Positions 25,835 to 34,332 of a stretch of 64,000 bases of DNA are shown piece by piece. A program made the translations under genes and the position numbers. A model generated the notes under the pieces. It had not been told where the DNA came from and ran no database searches. It was given only the letters and a program-made list of their open reading frames with translations. The stretch's first letter is position 1; each line of letters opens with the position of its first letter. Origin of the DNA: Ferruginibacter sp. (GTDB lineage Bacteria; Bacteroidota; Bacteroidia; Chitinophagales; Chitinophagaceae); NCBI GenBank assembly GCA_013141435.1, contig JABFQZ010000012.1, forward strand, positions 62,001-126,000. Reading direction: 5' to 3'.

Positions 25835-26373
25835 TAATTTTTTGCTGTTATATTTAAGTAAACTTTTAATTTATCTGCCATAGATATACTGTTTCCACCT
25901 ACTCCAAAATCTCTTCTATTTATTTCAAAATCGCCTGCAAATATATATCCATTTGTATTGGGTGTTGCACTAAATCCAAATTGTATGGCTTTGGTAATAC
26001 CTTTTATTGTTAAATTTCCAAATATAAAAAATCTTCCAGCTGTGCTACTTTCGGTAATTTTAGTACTTACAAATGTTATTGTAGTAAATTTTTCTACATC
26101 AAAATACTCACTCTTTTTCAAGTGTTTATCTCTTGCATTATTATTTGTATTTACAGTAGCAGCACTTATACTTGCATTTATGGTACTGGTTGTTAAAGCT
26201 TTTGGGTTAAATATTACAACTCCAGTTAAACCTGTAAAACTGCCATTTGTTTTCGACCCAAAGTTTTTAATTACAAACGTAACTTTGCTACCATCATCGG
26301 CAATAGTATATTTTTGTGCCATTAAAGCATTTGTAAGTAATATAAATGCTATTATTATTTTAAAACTTTTCAT
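25834..26373 (-). CDS. YceI family periplasmic lipid-binding protein
   Basis: A 179-residue exported lipocalin-like protein. A signal peptide (1-19, ending LMAQ) precedes the YceI domain: VTFVIKNFGSKTNGSFTGLTG (about 31-51), DKHLKKSEYFDVEKFTTITF (about 83-102), FIFGNLTIKGITKAI (about 116-130) and FEINRRDFGVG (about 148-158). YceI proteins bind polyisoprenoid quinone-like lipids in the periplasm. It lies 9 bases after the outer membrane beta-barrel gene, with which it probably forms a transcript. Confidence 0.92.
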   Translation of the reverse strand: MKSFKIIIAFILLTNALMAQKYTIADDGSKVTFVIKNFGSKTNGSFTGLTGVVIFNPKALTTSTINASISAATVNTNNNARDKHLKKSEYFDVEKFTTITFVSTKITESSTAGRFFIFGNLTIKGITKAIQFGFSATPNTNGYIFAGDFEINRRDFGVGGNSISMADKLKVYLNITAKN

Positions 26374-26382
26374 AATAATTTT

Positions 26383-27111
26383 TTAAAATATATGCGTAAT
26401 GCCTAAAGATATTTGTGATGCTTTGTTTCTAAATCTATCATTTTTATCTCCAGTTGGTGTTGTTTGTACGAGTGTATTTGTTTTATACTCTGTAAACAAA
26501 AATTGAAAACCTAATTTTGCTCCCCATTTTTTATTAAAATTATATTGGCCATACAATTCACTATTTAAACTTCCTTTATCGTTATCACTTATAAGTAATG
26601 CATTAAAAGATGTTGGTTTTGCACTTACTGTTGAGCCTACACCCACATTAGGGAAATATGTTCCAGTTTTGTTGCTGCCAAAAGAAACTCCAATAGCATC
26701 TATATTAAAACCTAGAGTAATTTTTTCTTTTATTTTATATGCAAAATTTATACTCAAATTTAATGCATTTACTTGTGATGTAGAAAAAAATACGGAGTCT
26801 ATATTTTGAGTAATATCATCTCCAAAAAGTACACCAGGTCCAGTTTTTCCGCTTGTTAATTTTGCAGGTGCAGTAGTGTAGTAATTTTTGCTTCCAAAAT
26901 TACTGGTAAGCCTAGCCCCAAAACCTGTTGCAAACCGTTCTTTTTTTCCTAATTTCCAAAGGTATTTATAATCTATAGCTGTACTAAATTGGTTGCTCCC
27001 AAATGCTAAAGATAATGATGCCGATTTAAGTTTATTATTTGTTTTTTGGGCTTCAACAATATTTGTAAAAAATAGAATAAAATAGATTGGAGTAAAAATT
27101 TTTAATGTCAT
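26383..27111 (-). CDS. Outer membrane beta-barrel protein
   Basis: A 242-residue protein with an N-terminal signal peptide (to about residue 21, ending EAQ) and a series of amphipathic beta strands with Tyr/Phe alternation (SLSLAFGSNQFSTAIDYKYLWKL, LNLSINFAYKIKEKITLGFNID), finishing in ISLGITHIF. The terminal Phe and strand pattern support a barrel inserted by BAM. It matches YceI-linked barrel proteins (DUF5777-like) in layout; the exact family is not certain. It is the first gene of the minus-strand run. Confidence 0.75.
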   Translation of the reverse strand: MTLKIFTPIYFILFFTNIVEAQKTNNKLKSASLSLAFGSNQFSTAIDYKYLWKLGKKERFATGFGARLTSNFGSKNYYTTAPAKLTSGKTGPGVLFGDDITQNIDSVFFSTSQVNALNLSINFAYKIKEKITLGFNIDAIGVSFGSNKTGTYFPNVGVGSTVSAKPTSFNALLISDNDKGSLNSELYGQYNFNKKWGAKLGFQFLFTEYKTNTLVQTTPTGDKNDRFRNKASQISLGITHIF

Positions 27112-27290
27112 TTTTAAATTTTAAAGCATAAATAAGTAAGTAACATTTATAGATACAATTTTTTATATACTTTGGTTTTTTACTTTCTCTTTTAATAAAT
27201 ATAATAAAAATCCAACGTATTCATAAACTAATGAATGTGTTCTATTTTTTTTAATACCTATTCTTAACAAATCTTAAACACTAAGATACC

Positions 27291-27298
27291 TACTTTTG
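27291..27298 (+). promoter_or_regulatory. Candidate -7 box for the L,D-transpeptidase gene
   Basis: TACTTTTG fits TAnnTTTG 81 bases before the ATG at 27380, within the 268-bp divergent spacer. No -33 TTG is seen. Confidence 0.25.
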
Positions 27299-27379
27299 CT
27301 TTCAAATTTTAAATGCAATGAATTTGCACAATATTTTACTATAAAATACGTTTAGAATTATTGTAAAAGAATACAGTAA

Positions 27380-28132
27380 ATGAAAATTAAACCAAACAAA
27401 AAAATATATCTATTTGTAGCAGCTGTTGTTGCTTTAATGGTGCATTTGCCATTTAGTTTTGCTCATATAAAAAATTACAGTTTACCTAAAATTATTGTAC
27501 CTGTAATTGTGCCAATTGCAACAACTGTAGAAGAAAAAATGGTTTTTAAAATTTACGATAGTTTAAAATTAAATAATGTAGGATTGTCTCAAAATGTGTT
27601 TAATTATGCTTTAAAAGGATTTGAATATTTAAAAGCAAAAGGCAAAATTGTAAACGATCATATAATTTCTATTGTAGATTTTACAAAACCTTCATCGCAA
27701 AAAAGGTTATTTGTTATAGATTTGAATAATTATAAAATATTATTTAAAACCTATGTGGCTCATGGGCAGGGTAGTGGAGAGGTAATGGCTTCTAAGTTTT
27801 CTAATGTGCCCGAAAGTTTGCAAAGTAGCTTAGGATTTTATAGTACTGCTAATACTTATGTTGGTAAAAACGGATTTTCGTTAAAACTAAATGGTCTCGA
27901 AAAAGGCATAAATGATAGAGCTAGCGAACGTTCAATAGTAATACATGGTGCCGATTATGTTTGCGAATCTTATATTCAAAGCCAAGGTTTTATTGGTAGG
28001 AGTTGGGGTTGCCCAGCTATACCCGAAAAACTGAATAAACCAATAATTGAAAAAATTAAAAATGGATCATGTTTATTTATATTTAGTGAAAATAATAAAT
28101 ATTTACATACTTCAAAAATACTTAATAGCTAA
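27380..28132 (+). CDS. Murein L,D-transpeptidase-like catalytic protein
   Basis: A 250-residue protein with an N-terminal membrane or signal segment (about 10-29) followed by a YkuD_2-type catalytic domain. It has IVIHGADYV with His189 and the nucleophile Cys211 in SWGCPAI, as in the L,D-transpeptidase catalytic domain family. It would act on the peptidoglycan stem peptides in the periplasm, forming 3-3 cross-links or attaching proteins. It is monocistronic, followed by a good terminator. Confidence 0.87.
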   Translation: MKIKPNKKIYLFVAAVVALMVHLPFSFAHIKNYSLPKIIVPVIVPIATTVEEKMVFKIYDSLKLNNVGLSQNVFNYALKGFEYLKAKGKIVNDHIISIVDFTKPSSQKRLFVIDLNNYKILFKTYVAHGQGSGEVMASKFSNVPESLQSSLGFYSTANTYVGKNGFSLKLNGLEKGINDRASERSIVIHGADYVCESYIQSQGFIGRSWGCPAIPEKLNKPIIEKIKNGSCLFIFSENNKYLHTSKILNS

Positions 28133-28184
28133 TAAATTAGTTACAAGCTTTCTTTTACTTGTAATTATCTAATAATAATTTTAC

Positions 28185-28215
28185 AAAAGCCAACTTATAA
28201 ATCAGTTGGCTTTTT
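28185..28215 (+). terminator. Intrinsic terminator
   Basis: An 11-bp perfect stem (28185-28195 with 28204-28214) with an 8-base loop, GCCAACT/AGTTGGC core, running into five Ts. It lies 52 bases after the transpeptidase stop and directly ahead of the dapA promoter. Confidence 0.85.
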
Positions 28216-28241
28216 GCAATTTTAGAAATACAAATTATGCA

Positions 28242-28249
28242 TAACTTTG
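28242..28249 (+). promoter_or_regulatory. Candidate -7 box for dapA, close to the start
   Basis: TAACTTTG fits TAnnTTTG and ends 13 bases before the dapA ATG. A TTTTTG tract (28211-28216) could serve as -33, though spacing of 25 is long. Confidence 0.4.
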
Positions 28250-28262
28250 AAAAAAATAAAAA

Positions 28263-29150
28263 ATGAGTTTAAGAAAAATATTGTCTGGTACTGGTGTTGC
28301 TATTATAACACCATTTAAAAATGATTTATCGGTAGATTATGATGCACTTGCTAAATTAATAAACCATTTAATTGATAATGGTATTAATTATATTGTAACC
28401 ATGGGTACAACTGGCGAAACCCCAGTACTATCATCTGACGAAAAAAAGGCAATAATAAAATTTACCGAAAAACAAATTGCCAACAGAGTACCAATGGTTG
28501 TTGGTATTGGCGGCAATAACACCGCATCGGTAATAAACGATTTGCAAACTTACCCTTTAGATGGTGCTGTAGCGGTTTTAAGTGCTAGCCCGTATTATAA
28601 TAAACCTTCGCAAGAAGGTATTTACCAGCATTATAAAGCATTAGCTGAAGCATCGCCAAAGCCAATAATATTGTATAATGTACCAGGGCGTACCGGCAGA
28701 AATATGGAATCAAGTACAACTCTTAGGCTTGCACAATTAAACAATATTGCAGGTATAAAAGAAGCCGGAAATTTTGTACAACAATGTATAGAAATATTAA
28801 AAAATAGACCCGAACATTTTTTAGTAACAAGTGGCGATGATGATTTGGTATTGCCAGAAATGGCATGTGGTATGGATGGTGTAATAAGTGTGGCTGCTAA
28901 TGTTTATCCAAAAGAATTTTCGACCATGGTAAATTTATGTATGCAAAATAAATTTGCAGATGCAGTAAAATTAAATAACCAATTTTTGGATTTATACAAA
29001 CTTTTATTTGCCGAAAATAACCCTGCAGGTGCAAAAGCATTTTTAAGCGAAATGGGCATTATACAAAATGAGTTGCGATTGCCAGGAGTACCACTAAGCA
29101 AAATTTTGCAAGATGATGTAAGGAAATATGTGGAAAAAGGTATTTTTTAA
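28263..29150 (+). CDS. dapA: 4-hydroxy-tetrahydrodipicolinate synthase
   Basis: A 295-residue Schiff-base aldolase that condenses pyruvate and aspartate semialdehyde in the lysine/diaminopimelate pathway. It has the GTTGETP motif (48-54), Tyr138 in ILYNVPGRTG and the Schiff-base lysine K166 in GIKEAGN, all in normal spacing. Length matches the family. Diaminopimelate also feeds peptidoglycan. The next gene, pyrB, is unrelated and has its own promoter. Confidence 0.97.
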   Translation: MSLRKILSGTGVAIITPFKNDLSVDYDALAKLINHLIDNGINYIVTMGTTGETPVLSSDEKKAIIKFTEKQIANRVPMVVGIGGNNTASVINDLQTYPLDGAVAVLSASPYYNKPSQEGIYQHYKALAEASPKPIILYNVPGRTGRNMESSTTLRLAQLNNIAGIKEAGNFVQQCIEILKNRPEHFLVTSGDDDLVLPEMACGMDGVISVAANVYPKEFSTMVNLCMQNKFADAVKLNNQFLDLYKLLFAENNPAGAKAFLSEMGIIQNELRLPGVPLSKILQDDVRKYVEKGIF

Positions 29151-29159
29151 TTATAATTG

Positions 29160-29187
29160 TTGTTTATAGATTAAAACATTAATTTCG
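29160..29187 (+). promoter_or_regulatory. Candidate promoter of pyrB, close to the start
   Basis: TTG (29160-29162), a 17-base spacer and TAATTTCG (29180-29187) resemble the -33/-7 pattern with one mismatch in the -7 box. The box ends only 7 bases before the ATG. Confidence 0.4.
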
Positions 29188-29194
29188 CTTCTTA

Positions 29195-30121
29195 ATGCAA
29201 CTATCCACTAAACATTTAATAGGCATTAAAGAACTTTCTACGGAAGATGTTTCCCTTATTTTACAAACTGCCACACAATTTAAAGAAGTTTTACAACGGT
29301 CAGTAAAAAAAGTACCATCGCTAAGAGATGTAACTATAGTAAATTTATTTTACGAAAATAGTACTCGTACACGTATATCTTTTGAGCTTGCCGAAAAAAG
29401 ATTAGGTGCAGATACCATAAATTTTGCAGCCTCTGGTTCGTCGGCTGCTAAAGGCGAAACACTTTTAGATACTGTACATAATATTTTGAGCATGAAGGTA
29501 GATATGGTTGTAATGCGCCATGCAGCTAGCGGTGCTGCTCATTTTTTAGCAAAGCATTTGCCAAATACTGCCATTGTAAATGCTGGTGATGGTACAAACG
29601 AACACCCTACACAAGCACTTTTAGATGCTTTTTCTATCCGAGAAAAAATAGGCACACTTACAGGGAAAAAAATAGTACTTATTGGCGATATTATGCACAG
29701 CCGTGTAGCACTCAGTAATATTTATTTGCTCAAGAAAATGGGAGCAGAGGTAATGGTAGCTGGGCCACCAACACTTATCCCAAAATATATTAAAGAAGCA
29801 TTGGGTGTGCAAGTAGAATATAATTTACAAAATGCACTTCAGTGGTGCGATGTAGCTAATGTGTTGCGGATACAGTTAGAAAGGCAAAAAAAAGTTTTGT
29901 TTTCTACATTAAGAGAATATAATTTAACCTATGGAGTTACAAAAAATGTGTTACAAAGGTTGAATAAAGAAATTGTAATTATGCACCCTGGACCAATAAA
30001 CAGAGGAGTAGAAATAGATAGTGATGTAGCAGATGGTAATAACTCTATTATATTGCAACAAGTAGAAAATGGCGTAGCTGTAAGAATGGCTGTATTGTAT
30101 TTGTTGGCAGAGAGAAGTTAA
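29195..30121 (+). CDS. pyrB: Aspartate carbamoyltransferase catalytic subunit
   Basis: A 308-residue transferase making carbamoyl-aspartate in pyrimidine synthesis. It carries the carbamoyl-phosphate motif ENSTRTR (about 54-60), HPTQALLD (about 133-140) and HPGPINRGVEI (about 266-276). Its length suits the catalytic subunit. No pyrI regulatory subunit is adjacent. The leader is too short for a classical attenuator. pyrE lies 1.7 kb further on, after other genes. Confidence 0.96.
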   Translation: MQLSTKHLIGIKELSTEDVSLILQTATQFKEVLQRSVKKVPSLRDVTIVNLFYENSTRTRISFELAEKRLGADTINFAASGSSAAKGETLLDTVHNILSMKVDMVVMRHAASGAAHFLAKHLPNTAIVNAGDGTNEHPTQALLDAFSIREKIGTLTGKKIVLIGDIMHSRVALSNIYLLKKMGAEVMVAGPPTLIPKYIKEALGVQVEYNLQNALQWCDVANVLRIQLERQKKVLFSTLREYNLTYGVTKNVLQRLNKEIVIMHPGPINRGVEIDSDVADGNNSIILQQVENGVAVRMAVLYLLAERS

Positions 30122-30255
30122 CAGTTTGCTGGTTTCAGCTGGCATTTTGCAACTTCTTATGTTTAAAATCTTAGATCTATTTTAAATTTTTAATTATAAA
30201 AAATTCATTATAAAATTACCTATTAAAAAATTATCCATTATAAACTTTTCCTTTA

Positions 30256-30741
30256 ATGAAAATTTGTCTTTTTCCCGGAACATTTGACCCAGTAACTCTT
30301 GGGCATACCGATATTATTGATAGAGCATTGCCTTTATTCGATAAAATTGTAATTGGAATTGGTAGAAATATAAATAAGCAGCCCATGTTTAGCGACCAAC
30401 AAAGAATAGATTGGCTAAACGAAATATATGCGGATAACGAAAAGGTAGAAGCTGTTTTGTACGATGGGCTTACCGTAAATTGTTGTAACGAACTGGGAGC
30501 AAAATTTATTTTGCGTGGCATTAGATACGTAAACGATTTTGAATACGAAAAAGCAATCGCCGATATGAATCGTAGTCTTAACGATGATATTGAAACTATC
30601 TTTTTAACATGCTTACCTCAATTTACCTCAGTAGCATCTACCTTGGTAAGAGATGTATTGCGAAATGGAGGTGATGTAACCAAATTTTTGCCAAAGGCGG
30701 TAAATAAAACTATAAAAAAATCTTTTAAAAATGGTAAATAA
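30256..30741 (+). CDS. coaD: Pantetheine-phosphate adenylyltransferase
   Basis: A 161-residue nucleotidyltransferase for coenzyme A synthesis (4'-phosphopantetheine plus ATP to dephospho-CoA). It shows FPGTFDPVTLGHTDIIDRA (about 6-24, TxGH) and the ISSTxVR-like VASTLVRD region, as well as ILRGIRYVNDFEYE (about 90-103). Its end overlaps the following thioesterase gene by 11 bases, suggesting translational coupling. Confidence 0.96.
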   Translation: MKICLFPGTFDPVTLGHTDIIDRALPLFDKIVIGIGRNINKQPMFSDQQRIDWLNEIYADNEKVEAVLYDGLTVNCCNELGAKFILRGIRYVNDFEYEKAIADMNRSLNDDIETIFLTCLPQFTSVASTLVRDVLRNGGDVTKFLPKAVNKTIKKSFKNGK

Positions 30742-31165
30742 TACAATTTGGTTCAATAAAAATATAAGCCTAAACGATATTCCATATGTAGAAAAAACAA
30801 TGGGTGCACATTTAGGAATGCAATGGGTAGAAATAGGACAAGATTATTTGAAAATGAGTATGCCTGTAGATGATAGAACAAGGCAACCTTATGGTTTATT
30901 GCATGGTGGTGCAAGTTGTGCCTTAGCCGAAACTGTTGGTAGTGTTGCATCGGCACTTGTAATAGATACCGATAAGCAAATATGTGTAGGGTTAGAAATT
31001 AATGCAAATCATATACGTGGTGTAAAAGAAGGATTAATAATAGCAACAGCTACTAAGCTACACCTTGGAAGTAGCACACATGTATGGGATATAAAAATAC
31101 ACGACCAAAATAACAAATTAGTATGTATTAGCAGACTCACAGTAGCTATCTTGGCAAAAAGATAA
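30731..31165 (+). CDS. Hotdog-fold thioesterase (PaaI/MenI-like)
   Basis: A 144-residue hotdog thioesterase that overlaps coaD by 11 bases. The GLLHGGASCALAETVGS segment (about 56-72) holds the catalytic glutamate region of the YdiI/PaaI type, and VGLEINANHIRGV follows. Such enzymes release free acids from acyl-CoA, including DHNA-CoA in menaquinone synthesis; the coupling to CoA synthesis is suggestive but does not fix the substrate. Confidence 0.85.
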   Translation: MVNNTIWFNKNISLNDIPYVEKTMGAHLGMQWVEIGQDYLKMSMPVDDRTRQPYGLLHGGASCALAETVGSVASALVIDTDKQICVGLEINANHIRGVKEGLIIATATKLHLGSSTHVWDIKIHDQNNKLVCISRLTVAILAKR

Positions 31166-31792
31166 TTATGGAGTATCAAAAAATACACTCAATATTTCTT
31201 TTATATTTTGATATGTATTTGCCATTGGTTCTTTAATATTTTTGGTGGTTATCCATTTTACTTCTGTTATGCCTTCTTCTATTTGTGGTATAGTATTTTT
31301 AGAATTTACACTGGTAAAATAAAACCAATGGCTAATTTTTAAAATAGGAATATTTTTTTCGATGTATATATGGTAGGTTTCTCCAATTTTCTTTTTTAGT
31401 TGTAAATTCTTTACGCCAGTTTCTTCTTCTACTTCTCTCTTAGCACAGGTTTCAATAGTTTCGTTTGATTCTATTTTACCTTTTGGTAAATCCCATTTTC
31501 CATTTCTAAAAATAAATAGCAGCTCTTTACTTTCGTTAAGTACTATACCACCACCAGCTTCTATAATTTTAAATTGTGCAAAAAAATCTTTTTTTAGAGA
31601 AGTAAAATTTTTACCATAAACAATAGCGGCAGATATATTTACCTTATTAATATTTTCCAAAAAAGTACTTGCATTTACTTTTTCATTTTGCAAAAAAAGC
31701 ACATCTTTTTGTTCGGTTAAAATGATTAAATTTTCGGTAAGTGTATTTGTAAGATAAACAGGTTTATCATTTATAAATATTTTCAATAACAT
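31166..31792 (-). CDS. Nudix hydrolase
   Basis: A 208-residue protein starting at the ATG at 31792; an upstream in-frame TTG (31801) is less likely. The N-terminal half (about 1-75) is a small unknown alpha/beta domain with LTENLIILTEQKDVLF. The Nudix box is complete (GKIESNETIETCAKREVEEETG, about 110-131), and an LPKG motif precedes it. Nucleotide-diphosphate-linked substrates are typical. The gene ends one base from the thioesterase stop (convergent) and is divergent from pyrE. Confidence 0.85.
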   Translation of the reverse strand: MLLKIFINDKPVYLTNTLTENLIILTEQKDVLFLQNEKVNASTFLENINKVNISAAIVYGKNFTSLKKDFFAQFKIIEAGGGIVLNESKELLFIFRNGKWDLPKGKIESNETIETCAKREVEEETGVKNLQLKKKIGETYHIYIEKNIPILKISHWFYFTSVNSKNTIPQIEEGITEVKWITTKNIKEPMANTYQNIKEILSVFFDTP

Positions 31793-31808
31793 TTTGTACA
31801 ATTTTTTA

Positions 31809-31816
31809 CAAATTTA
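31809..31816 (-). promoter_or_regulatory. Candidate -7 box for the Nudix gene
   Basis: On the minus strand TAAATTTG fits TAnnTTTG 16 bases before the ATG at 31792, back-to-back with the pyrE box. Confidence 0.3.
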
Positions 31817-31837
31817 AACATTCATTCAACAACACAT

Positions 31838-31845
31838 TATCTTTG
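31838..31845 (+). promoter_or_regulatory. Candidate -7 box for pyrE
   Basis: TATCTTTG matches TAnnTTTG and lies 23 bases before the pyrE ATG in the divergent spacer. The -33 element is unclear. Confidence 0.4.
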
Positions 31846-31868
31846 TTACATAATTTTAAAAAATTGTT

Positions 31869-32498
31869 ATGAAATCGTCTGCTTTGGCTATCGCCGAAAA
31901 ATTAATGCAAATAAATGCAGTTAAATTAAATATCGAAAATCCTTATACTTGGGCAAGTGGTTGGAAAAGTCCAATATATTGCGATAACCGCCGAGCACTT
32001 GGGTTTCCGTATGTTAGAGATTTTATAAAAAGCGAATTAGCCGCTGTTATTTTTGAGCAATTTGCTAATGCGGATTCAGTAGCAGGTGTAGCCACAGCAG
32101 GAATATCTTGGGGTGCTATGGTGGCTGACCAATTAAAACTGCCTTTTATGTATGTACGCCCAAAGCCAAAAGAACATGGTATGGGCAACCAAATAGAAGG
32201 TGTGTACGAAAAAGGGCAAAAAGTTATTGTAATTGAAGATTTAATATCTACTGGTAAAAGTAGCTTGCAAGTATGCCAAGTGTTACAAAAAGAAGGGCTA
32301 ATAATAGAAGGAATGGTTTCTATTTTTAACTATGGATTTGAGCAAGCAAGCAATGCTTTTAGTGATGCTGGTATAAAACTTATTTCGTTGAGCAACTACG
32401 ATGAACTAATACAAAATGCCAAAAATAATAATCAACTAAACGATGAGCAATTAAAATCTTTGTTAAAATGGAGAGAAAACCCTGCAGAGTGGTTCTAA
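31869..32498 (+). CDS. pyrE: Orotate phosphoribosyltransferase
   Basis: A 209-residue enzyme that joins orotate to PRPP to give OMP. The PRPP motif is VIVIEDLISTGKSSL (about 119-133), and the N-terminal YTWASGWKSPIYCDNRRALGFP (about 26-47) is the Bacteroidota form of the orotate-binding loop. It is probably monocistronic; a metal-binding protein gene follows 30 bases later with its own candidate promoter. Confidence 0.96.
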   Translation: MKSSALAIAEKLMQINAVKLNIENPYTWASGWKSPIYCDNRRALGFPYVRDFIKSELAAVIFEQFANADSVAGVATAGISWGAMVADQLKLPFMYVRPKPKEHGMGNQIEGVYEKGQKVIVIEDLISTGKSSLQVCQVLQKEGLIIEGMVSIFNYGFEQASNAFSDAGIKLISLSNYDELIQNAKNNNQLNDEQLKSLLKWRENPAEWF

Positions 32499-32528
32499 TG
32501 AAATATTTTTGATTTTAAATAAAAAAAA

Positions 32529-32885
32529 ATGAAACAAATTCAACTTACCCTTATTGCTTTATTTGTAATTTCTTTTTCGGTGTTTGCACAAGCAAAAACT
32601 ACGGGTAAAGCAGTAATAAAAACACCTGGTATTATTTGCCAAATATGTAGCGATAGGGTAGAGCGATCGCTTTTTAAAATGTATGGCATTACATCTATAA
32701 AAGCCGATTTTAAAAAGAAAACAACTACAGTAACTTGGATTACCGACCGTACAAATATTGAAGAAATAAAAACTGCCATAGCAAATGCAGGTTTTGATGC
32801 AGATGATGTAACTGCCGAAGAAGATGCTGTAAAAAGATTACCACCTGCTTGTAAAATGACGATTGTAGAACCACTGAAAAAATAG
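32529..32885 (+). CDS. Exported heavy-metal-associated (HMA) domain protein
   Basis: A 118-residue protein with a signal peptide (about 1-21, ending VFAQ) and a single HMA ferredoxin-like domain. The metal-binding CxxC is present as C37/C40 in GIICQICSDRVERSL. It resembles periplasmic copper or mercury chaperones such as MerP. A short C-terminal extension with another Cys (PPACK) follows. A TATTTTTG box at 32504-32511 lies 17 bases before the ATG. Confidence 0.83.
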   Translation: MKQIQLTLIALFVISFSVFAQAKTTGKAVIKTPGIICQICSDRVERSLFKMYGITSIKADFKKKTTTVTWITDRTNIEEIKTAIANAGFDADDVTAEEDAVKRLPPACKMTIVEPLKK

Positions 32886-32920
32886 TAATTTATAAATTGT
32901 TTTTATTTCAAAAAGATAAA

Positions 32921-33355
32921 TTATAATGCTACTTTTTCTTTGTCAATATAGATAATTTTATTTTGATTATTCAATTTGAAAATAATATTACTTTTAAAAT
33001 GCAGTGATGTGTCTGTATGAATTCTTTGTACTTTAAAAAACGTATGAACAGCATAAGTGTTTTTTGCTTTATGTTTTATTTGCTGAACTTTATTTTTTGA
33101 AAACATATTTTTTGTCCAATAATCTTTATAGAAATTAATAATTTTTTGTTTTGCCGGATTTTCCATTTTCCAATAAGTTATTATGCTATCTGCTAATATT
33201 TTATTTAAAATAATAGTATCTCTATTATCTTCGGCAGTTATGTAATTTAAAATTATTTTTTTTTGATTTGCAACACTAATTTTTGATTGCTGAAAATTTA
33301 TATTGCATGAAAAAAATAACAACATAACAAAGCTATAACAGTAATTTTTTGGCAT
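32921..33355 (-). CDS. Hypothetical lipoprotein
   Basis: A 144-residue protein with a short hydrophobic start and a lipobox-like LLFFSC (Cys about 16), so likely lipid-anchored. The rest is Lys-rich with NTF2-like secondary structure hints (ILNYITAEDNRDTIILNKILADSIITYW, then strands), comparable to SnoaL-like small exported proteins. I cannot assign a function. It follows the small membrane protein gene on the same strand after 21 bases. Confidence 0.55.
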   Translation of the reverse strand: MPKNYCYSFVMLLFFSCNINFQQSKISVANQKKIILNYITAEDNRDTIILNKILADSIITYWKMENPAKQKIINFYKDYWTKNMFSKNKVQQIKHKAKNTYAVHTFFKVQRIHTDTSLHFKSNIIFKLNNQNKIIYIDKEKVAL

Positions 33356-33376
33356 ATTATAAAAGTGTGAAATAAA

Positions 33377-33709
33377 TTACAACATTTTTTTGAGCACAAT
33401 AAATGAAATTATAATAAGTAGTAAAATGGTAATAATGGTTAAATAGGAAGGTGATTGTTCCTTAAATATTTTTCTAGTTTTCTTTTTATGTAATTGTTTT
33501 TGTAAATTACTGTTTAAAGAATTTATAATTACAGAAGCTTTTGTTTTGTCAACTTTGCTTAATCCTTCGGCGGCATCTTTTTCAAATAGTAATCCGTTAT
33601 CTTCTTCAATTGTATCTAAAAACTGAAGCTCATCGCTAAGTTTTTGCAACTGCTTTTTTTTATCTGCATCATTGCCCAATGGTAATATATTATCTAAATT
33701 GGTACTCAT
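33377..33709 (-). CDS. Small membrane protein coupled to ECF sigma factor, putative anti-sigma
   Basis: A 110-residue protein with a soluble, charged N-terminal part (1-85) and one transmembrane segment near the C-terminus (about 88-107, SYLTIITILLLIIISFIVL). Its start overlaps the sigma-factor stop by 4 bases (ATGA), the layout of a sigma/anti-sigma pair. The short predicted helices at 14-45 could clasp the sigma factor. No zinc-binding anti-sigma HxxxCxxC motif is present. Function inferred from position only. Confidence 0.55.
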   Translation of the reverse strand: MSTNLDNILPLGNDADKKKQLQKLSDELQFLDTIEEDNGLLFEKDAAEGLSKVDKTKASVIINSLNSNLQKQLHKKKTRKIFKEQSPSYLTIITILLLIIISFIVLKKML

Positions 33710-34269
33710 GTATTTGTTATTCTTTGCATTAGTATTTTTAAATTTCTTTTGCCATTTTGTATATTACTTTTTACTTGTAACAAGTTGTAATTTGATATTG
33801 TAACTATCTCTTGGTATGATTTTTTTTCTAAATAAAATAATGTAACACAAATTCGTTGTTCGTTGTTTAATAATAATAATGCTTGCTCTAGTGCTGTTAG
33901 CGAATTTTCTTTATGTAGTATTTGCTCTTTAATAGTTTCATCATTTTCTGATGCAAATAAATTTTCTTTTATTTCAATTGTACTTTTATTTTTATTGCGA
34001 AATTGCATTAAACAATGGTTTTTTGCAATCATGTACAACCAACTTTTAAAATAAGCTACCTTATATTTTGCAAGTTCGTTTATTACTTTTAAAAATATTT
34101 GTTGTACCGCATCTTTAGCATTTTCTTCGTCTTTTAAATATTTCATACATACGCCAAAAAGCAAACCTGTATAACGTTGTAGCAATATACCTAAGCATTC
34201 TTTATTGCCATCATTGCAGTATGATTGTAATAAAAATGTATCGTCTTTATCGTTATATTTTATTTGCAT
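33706..34269 (-). CDS. ECF-type RNA polymerase sigma factor
   Basis: A 187-residue sigma-70 family ECF factor. Region 2 is visible in YTGLLFGVCMKYLKDEENAKDAVQQIFLKVI (about 29-59) and FKSWLYMIAKNHCL (about 74-87), and region 4 in RICVTLFYLEKKSYQEIVTIS followed by a recognition helix with LKSNIQNGKRNLK. It would direct transcription of a stress or surface regulon, which is unknown. It is downstream of the crcB/ppa genes after a 63-bp gap. Confidence 0.85.
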   Translation of the reverse strand: MQIKYNDKDDTFLLQSYCNDGNKECLGILLQRYTGLLFGVCMKYLKDEENAKDAVQQIFLKVINELAKYKVAYFKSWLYMIAKNHCLMQFRNKNKSTIEIKENLFASENDETIKEQILHKENSLTALEQALLLLNNEQRICVTLFYLEKKSYQEIVTISNYNLLQVKSNIQNGKRNLKILMQRITNT

Positions 34270-34332
34270 TAATGCAGTATGGTAGTTGTTTTTTTTAAAG
34301 ATACATTAATGTGTTTTTTCCATAATAATGGT

